From JAKPUX01 sp964436305 (lineage in GTDB: Bacteria; Zhuqueibacterota; Zhuqueibacteria; Residuimicrobiales; Residuimicrobiaceae), in contig CAYTCI010000051.1 of the NCBI GenBank assembly GCA_964436305.1, forward strand, positions 1-29,870: 29,870 bases of DNA, written 5' to 3'. The stretch's first letter is position 1. The number at the start of each line of letters is the position of its first letter. The position numbers and the translations under genes were made by a program. Positions 1 to 7,027 of this stretch are shown here, in pieces. Under the pieces are notes generated by a model. That model saw nothing but the letters and a program-made list of their open reading frames with translations, did not search any database and had not been told where the DNA came from.

Positions 1-1372
1 CGCCGCGCGCGCGCATGGCGGTGAAGGCCTCGTGACCCGGTGTGTCGAGGAAAGTGATCGGCTTGCCGTCGTCGGTCATAACCTCATAGGCGCCGATGTG
101 CTGGGTGATGCCGCCCGCTTCGCCGGCGATGATATTGCTCTTGCGGATATAGTCGAGCAAGGAGGTCTTGCCATGGTCGACGTGTCCCATGATGGTCACG
201 ACCGGCGGCCGGCGCACCAGTCTGGTCTCCTGGTCCTCCTCCTCCTTCTCAAGCTGTTCGAGCAGATCCTCGCCGAACTCCGCCAGCGGGGCCACTTCGT
301 AGCCATACTCGCCGGCGAGCAGCGTGATCGTATCCATATCGAGACGCTGGTTGATCGAGACCATCATCCCGAGTTCCATGCACTTTTTGATGATCTCGGA
401 GGCATCCGCCTCCATCAGGCGTGCCAGTTCGGAGACTGACATGAATTCACTGACCTTGATGATCGGGGTCTCCTCGACCTCGGTCTCATCATCGAGCTGA
501 ATACGACGCTTCTTCTTCTTGCCCTTGCCCGGCTCTTCCATCGCCGCCATGGTCTGGCGGATGGTCTCCTGGATCTCGGCTTCGTTGAAGGTGATCTTTT
601 TCTTCTTTTTCGGGCGCTTGCGCTTGTGATCGGCCTCAACCGGCTTCGCTGCGGCCGGTTCGGCGGGCGTCTCCGCTCCCTTCTTCTTGCGTTTCCGTTT
701 ACGTTTCTTCTTGTGGCGACCCTCTTCGGCTTCCATTTCGGCGAGGCGCTCGACCGGGACGCTCTCCTTGGCGGGTGCGCCCTCCTTGGGCGGCCGCGCT
801 GCGGGTTTCTCCGCTTCTTCGGCGGGGCGTTCCTTCTCGCGAGGCCGGCGGGAGGTCTCCTCGGGTGGAATTTCGATCACGACCAGGCGCTTGTGCGGCT
901 TGGCCCTGGCGGTCTCGGGTGCGGTTTCGGCCGGAGCGGTTTCCGCGGTTTTGGCCTTGGCCGGCGGGGTTTTGGAGGCGGCTTCGCTGGCCCGTTTGGC
1001 CTCGGCAGCCTGGGCCTCCTGGAGGGCAGCGGCTTCACTGGCGGCCGTCTCGCGGCGTTTGCGCAGTTCAGGCATCTCCTTGGCCATCTCCTGGGCAACG
1101 GCCAGACGCCGTTCCAGGTTTTTCTGGGCTTCGACCTTCTTGGCCTCCTCCTGCGCTTTCTTCTCGCGCAGTCTGCGGCGAAACTCATATTCTTCATCAA
1201 CTTGAGTTGTTTTTTCGCCGAACTTGTCCACCACGGCGGCATAGGCCTCGTCCGAAACCAGACTCATCTGGTTGCGCACATCGTGGTTGAGCTTGGTGAG
1301 GAAGGCGACAAGAGCTTCATTGGAGATGTTGAACTCTCTTGCGACTTGGAATACCCGCTTTTTCACAGACAA
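1..1372 (-). CDS. infB: Translation initiation factor IF-2 (partial, C-terminus outside window)
   Basis: IF-2 is the GTPase that delivers initiator tRNA to the 30S subunit and promotes subunit joining. The first 457 codons are present. An IF2_N helical domain covers residues 1-50 (KKRVFQVAREFNISNEALV). A long Lys/Ala/Pro/Glu-rich linker with poly-basic runs follows (about 60-310), then a second IF2_N-like domain (SVSELARLMEADASEIIKKC), then the G domain with G1 GHVDHGKT and G3 DTPGHEA near the window edge. The G4/G5 motifs and domains II-IV lie beyond base 1. The chosen start is TTG at 1372-1370, six bases after GAGGAG. A GTG two codons downstream is possible but sits too far from that site. 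The gene lies 60 bp after nusA, in the classic rimP-nusA-infB order. Confidence 0.97.
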   Translation of the reverse strand, partial: MSVKKRVFQVAREFNISNEALVAFLTKLNHDVRNQMSLVSDEAYAAVVDKFGEKTTQVDEEYEFRRRLREKKAQEEAKKVEAQKNLERRLAVAQEMAKEMPELRKRRETAASEAAALQEAQAAEAKRASEAASKTPPAKAKTAETAPAETAPETARAKPHKRLVVIEIPPEETSRRPREKERPAEEAEKPAARPPKEGAPAKESVPVERLAEMEAEEGRHKKKRKRKRKKKGAETPAEPAAAKPVEADHKRKRPKKKKKITFNEAEIQETIRQTMAAMEEPGKGKKKKRRIQLDDETEVEETPIIKVSEFMSVSELARLMEADASEIIKKCMELGMMVSINQRLDMDTITLLAGEYGYEVAPLAEFGEDLLEQLEKEEEDQETRLVRRPPVVTIMGHVDHGKTSLLDYIRKSNIIAGEAGGITQHIGAYEVMTDDGKPITFLDTPGHEAFTAMRARG

Positions 1373-1432
1373 ATGACACTCCTCAATTCTACATGGCGAT
1401 CACACTGGCATAGGGTCGATTGGCGGACAGGA

Positions 1433-2677
1433 TTATTGGGTTTCGGCCTCCAGTGCTTCGAGGATCTTTTCGGCAGTTTTCATCCCGATGCCCGGCAGCT
1501 GGGTGAGACCCTCGGTCCCGGCATTGAGGACATCCCGCACCGAGCCATAACCGCCGTCGATGAGCATGCTCTTTTGCTTCTCGGTGATGCTGGTGACATC
1601 GGTGATCGCCTTGTCGAGATCGCGCTGTTCATCCATCAGTTTGCGAAAGTCCTCTTCGCGCATGGTCTGGATGTCATAGCCGGTCAGGCGCGAGGCGAGA
1701 CGGCGATTGACACCCCCCTTGCCGATGGCCAGAGAGATCTGCTCGTCGTCGAGTACGGCGCTGACCTTTTTCTCCTCCTCATCGATGATGATGCGCAAGG
1801 GTTTGGCGGGGCTGAGCGCGCGGGTAATAAAGATCTCGGGTTCGCCGCTCCAGTTGATGATGTCGATCTTTTCGTTGTTGAGCTCCTTGACGATCGACTG
1901 GATGCGCATGCCTTTCATGCCGACACACGCGCCGACGGCGTCGATGCGCTTGTCGTGGGAGTAGACGGCGATTTTGGTGCGCTCACCGGCTTCACGGGCG
2001 ATGCCACGCACCTCGATGATGCCCTCGTCGATTTCGGGAACTTCGTTCTCGAAGAGGCGGGTGATGAACATGTCGTCGGCGCGGCTGACAACGATCTCCG
2101 GGCCGCGGTTGCTCTTGCGCACCTCCTTGATGACCGCGCGCAGGGTGCCGCCGCGGTGGTGGCGTTCGTCCTTGATCTGTTCGTTCTTGGGCAGGACCAC
2201 CTCGGTGCGGTTATCGACGGTCATAAAGATCTCGTCGCGGTTGACCTGGCGAATCTCGCCGATGATGATCTCGCCGACCCGGTTCTTGTACTCCTCGTAA
2301 ACCACCTCTTTTTCGATCTCTTTGATGCGCTGGTTGAGATTCTGCTTGGCTGAGATGATCAGGCGGCGGCCGAAGGTGGAGGGATCGATGATCTCGAGGA
2401 ATTCATCGCCCTCCTCCATGTCCGGCGCGCTTTTTTGCGCCTCTTCCAGGGCGATCTCGGTCACGTCGTCGGTAACCTCGGTGACCACATTTTTGCTCTG
2501 GTAAATTTCGATCTCGCCCTTCTCCATGTTGACAAAGATGGAGTAGTTGCCGTTCGGGCCGTATTTTTTCTTCAGCAAGCCCAGAAAAATCTCCTGCAGG
2601 ATCCGGGAGAGGACCTCCTTGTCAATATTTTTCTCTTTGACAAGCAGGGAAAAGGCTTCGACAATCTCGTTTTTCAT
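1433..2677 (-). CDS. nusA: Transcription termination/antitermination factor NusA
   Basis: NusA binds RNA polymerase and modulates pausing, termination and antitermination. The 414-residue product begins MKNEIVEAFSLLVKEKN, the usual NusA N-terminal domain that contacts polymerase. An S1 domain follows (VGEIIIGEIRQVNRDEIFMTV). Two KH domains are recognisable from VGACVGMKGMRIQSIVKEL and SLAIGKGGVNRRLASRLTG. The C-terminus carries a helix-hairpin-helix (LTQLPGIGMKTAEKILEAL). The frame stays open upstream to a TTG at 2710, but homology supports the ATG at 2677. The ribosome site there is weak (TTGGAAAA). The reading frame starts 20 bp after the rimP stop, so it is probably co-transcribed and partly coupled. 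Confidence 0.96.
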   Translation of the reverse strand: MKNEIVEAFSLLVKEKNIDKEVLSRILQEIFLGLLKKKYGPNGNYSIFVNMEKGEIEIYQSKNVVTEVTDDVTEIALEEAQKSAPDMEEGDEFLEIIDPSTFGRRLIISAKQNLNQRIKEIEKEVVYEEYKNRVGEIIIGEIRQVNRDEIFMTVDNRTEVVLPKNEQIKDERHHRGGTLRAVIKEVRKSNRGPEIVVSRADDMFITRLFENEVPEIDEGIIEVRGIAREAGERTKIAVYSHDKRIDAVGACVGMKGMRIQSIVKELNNEKIDIINWSGEPEIFITRALSPAKPLRIIIDEEEKKVSAVLDDEQISLAIGKGGVNRRLASRLTGYDIQTMREEDFRKLMDEQRDLDKAITDVTSITEKQKSMLIDGGYGSVRDVLNAGTEGLTQLPGIGMKTAEKILEALEAETQ

Positions 2678-2696
2678 GGCATTTTTCCAATAGAGA

Positions 2697-3149
2697 TCAT
2701 TTAAATTCAACGATGATTTTTGCCAGAATCAGGTCGGCCAGGGGGATGGCCAGCTCCGCCTCCCCGGCCTGGAGGTGGAGGATTCCCGCAGCAGCGTTGA
2801 GGATAATGCCGGCAACAGAACGCTGTGCTGCATCATGATGAAAAGTCACGGCTACCTTGCGGCCCTGGTGACGGATAAAGTCCTTTTCGGTGGTGAGCGG
2901 TCGGTCGGTGCCCGGCGAAGAGAGTTCGAGGGTATAATGCCCCGGGATGAGATCCTGCTGATCGAGCCAGGCGGCGACCGCGCGGCTGGCGCTGGTACAG
3001 CGCGCCAGGGAGATCCCGCCCGCTTCATCGGCAAAAATGCGGATCACCCGGCTGCCCTGGCGGCCGTGGATTTCGAGATCGATCAGGTCGATCCCCATCT
3101 CACTCAGTATTGGTTCGATAATCGCTTTTAAATCAGTTAATTGCATCAT
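2697..3149 (-). CDS. rimP: Ribosome maturation factor RimP
   Basis: RimP is needed for maturation of the 30S subunit. The product is 150 residues, the normal family length, and starts MMQLTDLKAIIEPILSEMGIDLIDLEIHG, typical of the RimP N-terminal alpha/beta domain. The conserved LELSSPGTDRPL segment sits in the middle, and the rest is the C-terminal Sm-like beta barrel. The open frame extends further upstream through the terminator hairpin, but the start is placed at the first of two adjacent ATGs (3149), with GGA eight bases before it. First gene of the rimP-nusA-infB operon; its promoter is probably at 3206-3234. Confidence 0.94.
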   Translation of the reverse strand: MMQLTDLKAIIEPILSEMGIDLIDLEIHGRQGSRVIRIFADEAGGISLARCTSASRAVAAWLDQQDLIPGHYTLELSSPGTDRPLTTEKDFIRHQGRKVAVTFHHDAAQRSVAGIILNAAAGILHLQAGEAELAIPLADLILAKIIVEFK

Positions 3150-3164
3150 ATCGGGATTCCGTAA

Positions 3165-3196
3165 CAATAAAAAAGTGGGCCAAAAGGGACCCACTT
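3165..3196 (-). terminator. Rho-independent terminator of the upstream TPR gene, in the rimP leader
   Basis: On the minus strand AAGTGGGTC (3196-3188) pairs with GGCCCACTT (3181-3173), giving about nine pairs including one G-U around a short CCTTTT loop. A run TTTTTTATT follows. It lies 56 bp beyond the stop of the TPR gene at 3252. The hairpin is downstream of the predicted rimP promoter, so rimP transcripts would start almost exactly at its 5' foot. Confidence 0.8.
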
Positions 3197-3205
3197 CAGA
3201 GTGAT

Positions 3206-3234
3206 AATATATAAAAAAATAACAAACTATGCAA
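3206..3234 (-). promoter_or_regulatory. Sigma70-type promoter for rimP-nusA-infB
   Basis: TTGCAT (3234-3229), a 17-base AT-rich spacer and TATATT (3211-3206) form a good vegetative promoter. It lies between the end of the TPR gene and the terminator hairpin. The predicted transcription start is near 3199, immediately before that hairpin. The same hexamers with the same spacing occur at 3976-4004. Confidence 0.6.
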
Positions 3235-3251
3235 GAAAATTCGCGAGAAAT

Positions 3252-3923
3252 TCAGTTCCCGAGCATGCTGAGGAGCATCTGGGCATCATCCTTCTCGGTC
3301 GCCTTGGGGTATTCATCGAGGAGGCGGGTGAGGGCCTTGCGGGCCTCGGCGGCGTTGCCCGCCTGGTTGTAGCAGCGGCCGGCGTTGAGCAGCATGGCGG
3401 GGGCGAGCACCGATTTGTAGGAATCGGCGGCCTTGAGATAGGTTTTTGCCGCTTCTCCGAGGTTCTTCTCCTGTTCGAGGCAGGCAGCGACCCCGCCGAG
3501 GGCGGCAGCGCGGAAATAGTCATCGCCCTTGAAGCTGCCGGCGAATTTCGCATAGTGTTTGCGGGCGTTGGCATATTCCTTGGTCTGGAAAAAGGCATTG
3601 GCCAGATAGAGTCGCGCCATTTTACCGCTGGTGGTGCTGCCATAGCTGTCAACGATCGGGCTGAGCTGGCTGATGGCATTGGTATAATCCTGGGCTTCGA
3701 GGGTGCGGGTGGCGCGCGCCAGATCGACGCTGGCGGTCTTTTCGGCCTTGATCTGCGCAAAGGAGTAGTAGGCCACACCGGCAGCGACCAGCACCACGGC
3801 GCCGACCGCCATCAACAGAACCTTGCCGTTCTGTTCCAGCCATTCCTGGGCCTGGAAGTAAAAAGTGACCAGCTTGTCTTCCTTGAGCTGTTTCTTGGTG
3901 ATCTTTTTTCGCGGTTTGAGCAT
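3252..3923 (-). CDS. Membrane-anchored tetratricopeptide repeat protein
   Basis: The 223-residue protein starts MLKPRKKITKKQLKEDK, a basic cytoplasmic segment. One transmembrane helix follows (GKVLLMAVGAVVLVAAGVAYY, about residues 36-57). The rest is a periplasmic region of TPR-like helix pairs, seen in LARATRTLEAQDYTNAISQL, RLYLANAFFQTKEYANARKHY, AALGGVAACLEQEKNLGEAAKTY and LLNAGRCYNQAGNAAEARKAL. This layout resembles the YfgM/YbgF-like anchored TPR proteins that act as scaffolds or periplasmic chaperone partners, but no specific partner can be named. The start is set at the ATG 3923 because upstream codons look non-coding and overlap the promoter; its ribosome site is poor. It is preceded by a promoter at 3976-4004 and followed by a terminator at 3165-3196. 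Confidence 0.85.
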   Translation of the reverse strand: MLKPRKKITKKQLKEDKLVTFYFQAQEWLEQNGKVLLMAVGAVVLVAAGVAYYSFAQIKAEKTASVDLARATRTLEAQDYTNAISQLSPIVDSYGSTTSGKMARLYLANAFFQTKEYANARKHYAKFAGSFKGDDYFRAAALGGVAACLEQEKNLGEAAKTYLKAADSYKSVLAPAMLLNAGRCYNQAGNAAEARKALTRLLDEYPKATEKDDAQMLLSMLGN

Positions 3924-3975
3924 TGGGCGTCCAGTTGGTTTATGGTCCAAATTGCCGGGTTGATTAAAACTTGAT

Positions 3976-4004
3976 AATATAAGGATGAATTCGCCGAAAT
4001 GCAA
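3976..4004 (-). promoter_or_regulatory. Sigma70-type promoter of the TPR gene
   Basis: TTGCAT (4004-3999), a 17-base spacer and TATATT (3981-3976). The bases after the -10 (ATCA) also match the rimP promoter. It gives a leader of about 45 bases before the ATG at 3923. Confidence 0.6.
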
Positions 4005-4079
4005 CAGAAAAGGCAGAGCAGTACTCAACTCTGGTGCCGACCCGCGGCGGACGAGGACCGCAGCCGGTGGGTGCCGGCT

Positions 4080-4448
4080 TCAATCGGGGCGGGCCTCCCG
4101 GGCGGAGACTGTGACGATCTCGTAGAGGTGACCGGCCAAGGCCGAGACGAAGATCATGAAGAGGAAGAGAACAAAGATTTCGCCCAGTTTGGTCTTGAGC
4201 AGGCCGAAGAAATGGCCGAATTTGATAAAAATCGGCATGGAGAGCACGCTGATGAGGAGAGAAATGATGATGCTCGACCATAATTTGGTGAAATTCTCCC
4301 GGCCGCCGGCGAAATAGGCGATGATGAAGATCATCACCCCCAGGGCAAAGGCGACGATCGAAACGGTGGGATGGATCTCGAACCAGACGAGAAAATCGCC
4401 ACCACGCTCGCCGGCCTGGCTTACGGTTTGAGGATCAGGGATGGGCAT
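4080..4448 (-). CDS. Small integral membrane protein, unknown function
   Basis: A 122-residue protein that I do not recognise. Three hydrophobic helices are visible: VSIVAFALGVMIFIIAYFAG, LWSSIIISLLISVLSMPIFI and GEIFVLFLFMIFVSALAGHLY. It has a short charged N-terminus and a charged tail ending SAREARPD. The start chosen is ATG 4448 (MPIPDPQTVSQAG), 11-12 bases after GGGAGG, which is long. The frame is open further upstream, but that extension reads as non-coding. A perfect short inverted repeat AGCCGG/CCGGCT lies directly after the stop (4062-4079) without a T-run. No neighbour suggests a role. Confidence 0.6.
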   Translation of the reverse strand: MPIPDPQTVSQAGERGGDFLVWFEIHPTVSIVAFALGVMIFIIAYFAGGRENFTKLWSSIIISLLISVLSMPIFIKFGHFFGLLKTKLGEIFVLFLFMIFVSALAGHLYEIVTVSAREARPD

Positions 4449-4755
4449 AGCGGACAGGGCCTCCCGATTCGGACAACGTTTGCATTTCCCTCTGCCATTA
4501 AGGGTTGATATAATGTTGTGAAAATAGGAAGAAATAGCAAGATAATTCTCACTCCACAACAGAGAGCAGCGCACCAAGCCGCCCGGATGAATACACCTCC
4601 TCCCTTCTGATGCTTCCAGGGATAACAGGAAACCTCCCCGAAATCCAGTGCCGACACTGGTGGTCTTACAGGAAAGCACCTGGATCGGGGTCGGAACGAG
4701 TCTGCAAAGGGTAGGGCCTTATTCTGGGCCGCTAAACCATAAAAGGAGGCAACCC
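4449..4755 (+). other. Divergent intergenic region with structured leader
   Basis: This 307-base stretch separates the minus-strand membrane protein from the sigma54 activator. It holds an AT-rich block (about 4500-4550) with a perfect TATAAT on the plus strand at 4509-4514 but no convincing -35. The second half has strong pairing potential. CCCCG (4636-4640) and ATCCAG (4643-4648) match CTGGAT (4680-4685) and CGGGG (4686-4690). A competing hairpin CCAGTG-CCGA-CACTGG lies at 4645-4660. I do not recognise a known riboswitch class. The ribosome site AAAAGGAGG is at its end (4741-4749). Confidence 0.4.
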
Positions 4756-6357
4756 ATGGGGGTCAAGAATAAGGTCCACATCAACTTTTCTGCACTGCAA
4801 ACGATCAAGTCCGGTTCAGCCGCCGGACCAGAGGGTAAGCGGAGAGGATGGCAGGATCGGGATGCGGCAGAGTTGAGGGCGCAGCCGGCACCGGAGGAGT
4901 GGCCGGGCTGGCACCGTAGGATGGGCCGGGCCGTGCCGGAGGATGGGGTGTCCTGCCAAGGATTCTCCTTGCATTGCTCTAAAAATATCCGTAAAATGAA
5001 ACATATTGTGCCAAATGTTTCAACCGGAGAATTTCAGACTATGATGCATGAGCTGATGCAGGACATCCTCGATTCGCTGGGTGAGGGCGTCATCACGATG
5101 GACGACGATTTCCGCATTACGTTTCTCAACCGCGCAGCGGAGCGGATTACAGGATTCGGCCGTGGAGAGATGGTCGGCAAATTCTGCAAGCAGATTTGCC
5201 GGGTGGAATCCTGCAGAGAGCACTGCCCGCTCGGCAAAGTGCTCGCCACGGGAGAACCGGTCTACGACCTCTTCACCACCCTGCAGCATGCAAGCGGGGA
5301 GACCCTGCCGGTCAAGATGAACAGCGCCGTGCTTTATAACAGCAGTAAAGAGCCCGTTGGTGGAATCCTCTCCTTTCGCGATCTCAATCGGGTCGAGGCG
5401 TTACAGGAGAAACTGCTGGCCAATGCCTATTTTCACGGGATTGTCGGCCATTCCCGGGCGATGCAGGATATCTTCCACCTGATTGCGGATATTGCCGACT
5501 CCGATGCCACGGTCCTGATCCAGGGTGAATCGGGAACAGGCAAAGAGATGATCGCTGATGCCATCCAGAAGCTGAGTCTTCGGACAATCAAACCCTTTAT
5601 CAAGGTGAACTGCTCGGTTTTGCCTGCGCAACTGCTGGCCAGTGAGTTGTTCGGTCATGTCAAGGGGGCTTACACCGACGCCATTTGCGATCGTCAGGGA
5701 CGATTCGAGGCGGCCCATCAGGGGACGCTTTTCCTTGACGAGGTTGCTGAAATGGCGCCGGAAATGCAGTTGCAGCTGCTGCGGGTGCTGCAACATGGCA
5801 GTTTTGAACGGGTGGGTGAGTCGGTCACCCGCCTGGTGGATGTCCGGATCCTCGCCGCGACCAACAAGGAACTGCACGGCGCCATGGCCCGCGGGGAATT
5901 CCGGTCTGATCTCTTTTATCGTCTCAACGTCATACCGATAGAGGTCCCCTCCCTGCGCGAGAGAAGGGAAGATATTCCCTATCTGGTCCACCATTTTATC
6001 GCCAAATACGCCCAGATCTACCGCAGCTCGATCGTTGATATCGAGGAGGCAGCGCTGGCAGCCCTGATGGAGTACGCCTGGCCCGGCAACATTCGTGAGC
6101 TGGAGAATGCGATCGAATATGCGTTCGCACGCAGCAAACAGGAGTATCTGATCCGCCTCGCCAAGCTGCCGCCCTCGTTGAGCGGCCGGAACACGCCCCG
6201 TTCCGTCAGCCCTGCTGCAACTCAGTCGACGGCCCTGGAAGCGGTGCTTGAAAAGCATCACTGGAACCGCTCCAAGGCAGCAGCCGAATTGGGTATCGGG
6301 CGTACCACCCTGTGGCGCAGGATGAAAGCCCGGCAGCTCGGCATCACCCGGAATTAG
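4756..6357 (+). CDS. Sigma54-dependent activator: PAS - AAA+ - Fis-type HTH
   Basis: This is a bacterial enhancer-binding protein that would use ATP hydrolysis to open sigma54 promoters. With the start at 4756 it has 533 residues: an unmatched N-terminus (1-95), a PAS domain (about 98-215), an AAA+ domain (228-460) and a Fis-type helix-turn-helix at the end (NRSKAAAELGIGRTTLWRRM). Walker A is GESGTGKE (257-264). Walker B is TLFLDEV (324-330). The sigma54 loop reads GAYTDA (304-309) instead of GAFTGA. GNIRE and the arginine region are present. The PAS holds four cysteines (144, 148, 153, 157; C-x3-C-x4-C-x3-C), a plausible redox or metal sensor. ATG 4756 follows a perfect AAAGGAGG. An alternative start is ATG 5041 behind a promoter at 4969-4997. 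Probable target: the sigma54 promoter 150 bp downstream of its stop. Confidence 0.92.
   Translation: MGVKNKVHINFSALQTIKSGSAAGPEGKRRGWQDRDAAELRAQPAPEEWPGWHRRMGRAVPEDGVSCQGFSLHCSKNIRKMKHIVPNVSTGEFQTMMHELMQDILDSLGEGVITMDDDFRITFLNRAAERITGFGRGEMVGKFCKQICRVESCREHCPLGKVLATGEPVYDLFTTLQHASGETLPVKMNSAVLYNSSKEPVGGILSFRDLNRVEALQEKLLANAYFHGIVGHSRAMQDIFHLIADIADSDATVLIQGESGTGKEMIADAIQKLSLRTIKPFIKVNCSVLPAQLLASELFGHVKGAYTDAICDRQGRFEAAHQGTLFLDEVAEMAPEMQLQLLRVLQHGSFERVGESVTRLVDVRILAATNKELHGAMARGEFRSDLFYRLNVIPIEVPSLRERREDIPYLVHHFIAKYAQIYRSSIVDIEEAALAALMEYAWPGNIRELENAIEYAFARSKQEYLIRLAKLPPSLSGRNTPRSVSPAATQSTALEAVLEKHHWNRSKAAAELGIGRTTLWRRMKARQLGITRN
4969..4997 (+). promoter_or_regulatory. Possible internal sigma70 promoter for a shorter activator
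   Basis: TTGCAT (4969-4974), a 17-base spacer and TAAAAT (4992-4997). An inverted repeat AAACAT-N10-ATGTTT (4999-5020) follows over the expected start point. GGAGA (5026-5030) then lies ten bases before ATG 5041. This arrangement would give an activator starting right at its PAS domain and possibly repressing itself through the repeat. It competes with the longer reading from 4756. Confidence 0.4.
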
Positions 6358-6506
6358 GCGCGTCCCTGTCCGCAGTGGGGTGCCGCGGCCGCGTTCAGGG
6401 CAGCATATAAACGGCCCCTCCCCCCGGCACCCGCGGTTGGCTGGGAACGGCACATTTTGTTTCAGCTGTTTCGTATTGATCTGTTGCAAACATTAAACTT
6501 AGTGAT

Positions 6507-6522
6507 TGGCACGTTCCTTGCA
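6507..6522 (+). promoter_or_regulatory. Sigma54 (-24/-12) promoter of the cytochrome operon
   Basis: TGGCAC (6507-6512), five bases, then TTGCA (6518-6522) match the consensus TGGCAC-N5-TTGCA exactly. The invariant GG (6508-6509) and GC (6520-6521) have the proper ten-base spacing. Transcription would start near 6533, about 20 bases before the TPR gene. Upstream, TGTTTCA (6458-6464), TGTTTCG (6467-6473) and TGTTGCAAACA (6482-6492) are candidate activator half-sites. A similar TGTTTCA belongs to the repeat at 4999-5020. Confidence 0.88.
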
Positions 6523-6552
6523 GCAGCCCAACAAAAGGAGCAAAGAAACCGC

Positions 6553-6987
6553 ATGTCCGAGATGTTGGCCAACCACTATTTTCATGCACGGGACTACCTG
6601 CGCGCCCGCTCCGGGTACGAGGCAGCCCTAGCGCTCCAGCCGGGCAACAAGGCGATCCGCCGCCGGATGGTGATATGCTGCCTTGAAACCGGAGCGATTG
6701 GCCAGGCCCTCACCTTCTTTGGCCAGTTGGTTGAGGAAGACATCGAGTTCATCCTGAGCACCGATCCGGCCGATGACGATTGTCCCTGCCAGGAACTGAT
6801 TGCGGCAACTGCGGCGGTAGTGGCCGAATCCCAATCCCTGGAACAAAATCTGCGCCTGGGGATGCTCTGGCTCTATTGTGATCTTGAGATGGCTAAAAGC
6901 TACTTTGCGCGAGTGTGCCATCTGGCGCCCGGCCACGCCGGCTATCGCCGGCTGCTGTCGCTCATGGAGTCCCACTGTACCACCTAA
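6553..6987 (+). CDS. Small TPR-like protein, first gene of sigma54 operon
   Basis: A soluble 144-residue protein without signal peptide. The first 35 residues (NHYFHARDYLRARSGYEAALALQPGNKAIRRRM) form a clear tetratricopeptide unit. The C-terminal part (LGMLWLYCDLEMAKSYFARVCHLAPGHAGYRRLL) forms another. Between them lies an acidic segment with a Cys-x-Cys (DDDCPCQEL). It is predicted to be a cytoplasmic helper or regulatory protein for the operon, by position only. The ATG at 6553 is 12 bases after AAAAGGAG, longer than usual, but no other start fits between. It lies immediately downstream of the sigma54 promoter and 40 bp before the first cytochrome gene. Confidence 0.8.
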   Translation: MSEMLANHYFHARDYLRARSGYEAALALQPGNKAIRRRMVICCLETGAIGQALTFFGQLVEEDIEFILSTDPADDDCPCQELIAATAAVVAESQSLEQNLRLGMLWLYCDLEMAKSYFARVCHLAPGHAGYRRLLSLMESHCTT

Positions 6988-7027
6988 TCAACGTTTCCGT
7001 CGTACAACGACTGTCGGAGATGATCCA

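Noticed and set aside
626..2353. A 575-codon open frame on the plus strand
   Set aside because: It is antisense to infB and nusA; the Gly/Leu-rich translation mirrors their Lys/Ala/Glu codons.
4062..4079. Terminator after the small membrane protein
   Set aside because: AGCCGG/CCGGCT pairs, but there is no T-run on the minus strand.
4671..4740. c-di-GMP (GEMM) riboswitch
   Set aside because: Fragments such as GCAAAG and CTAAACC recall GEMM, but the conserved helices and order do not fit.
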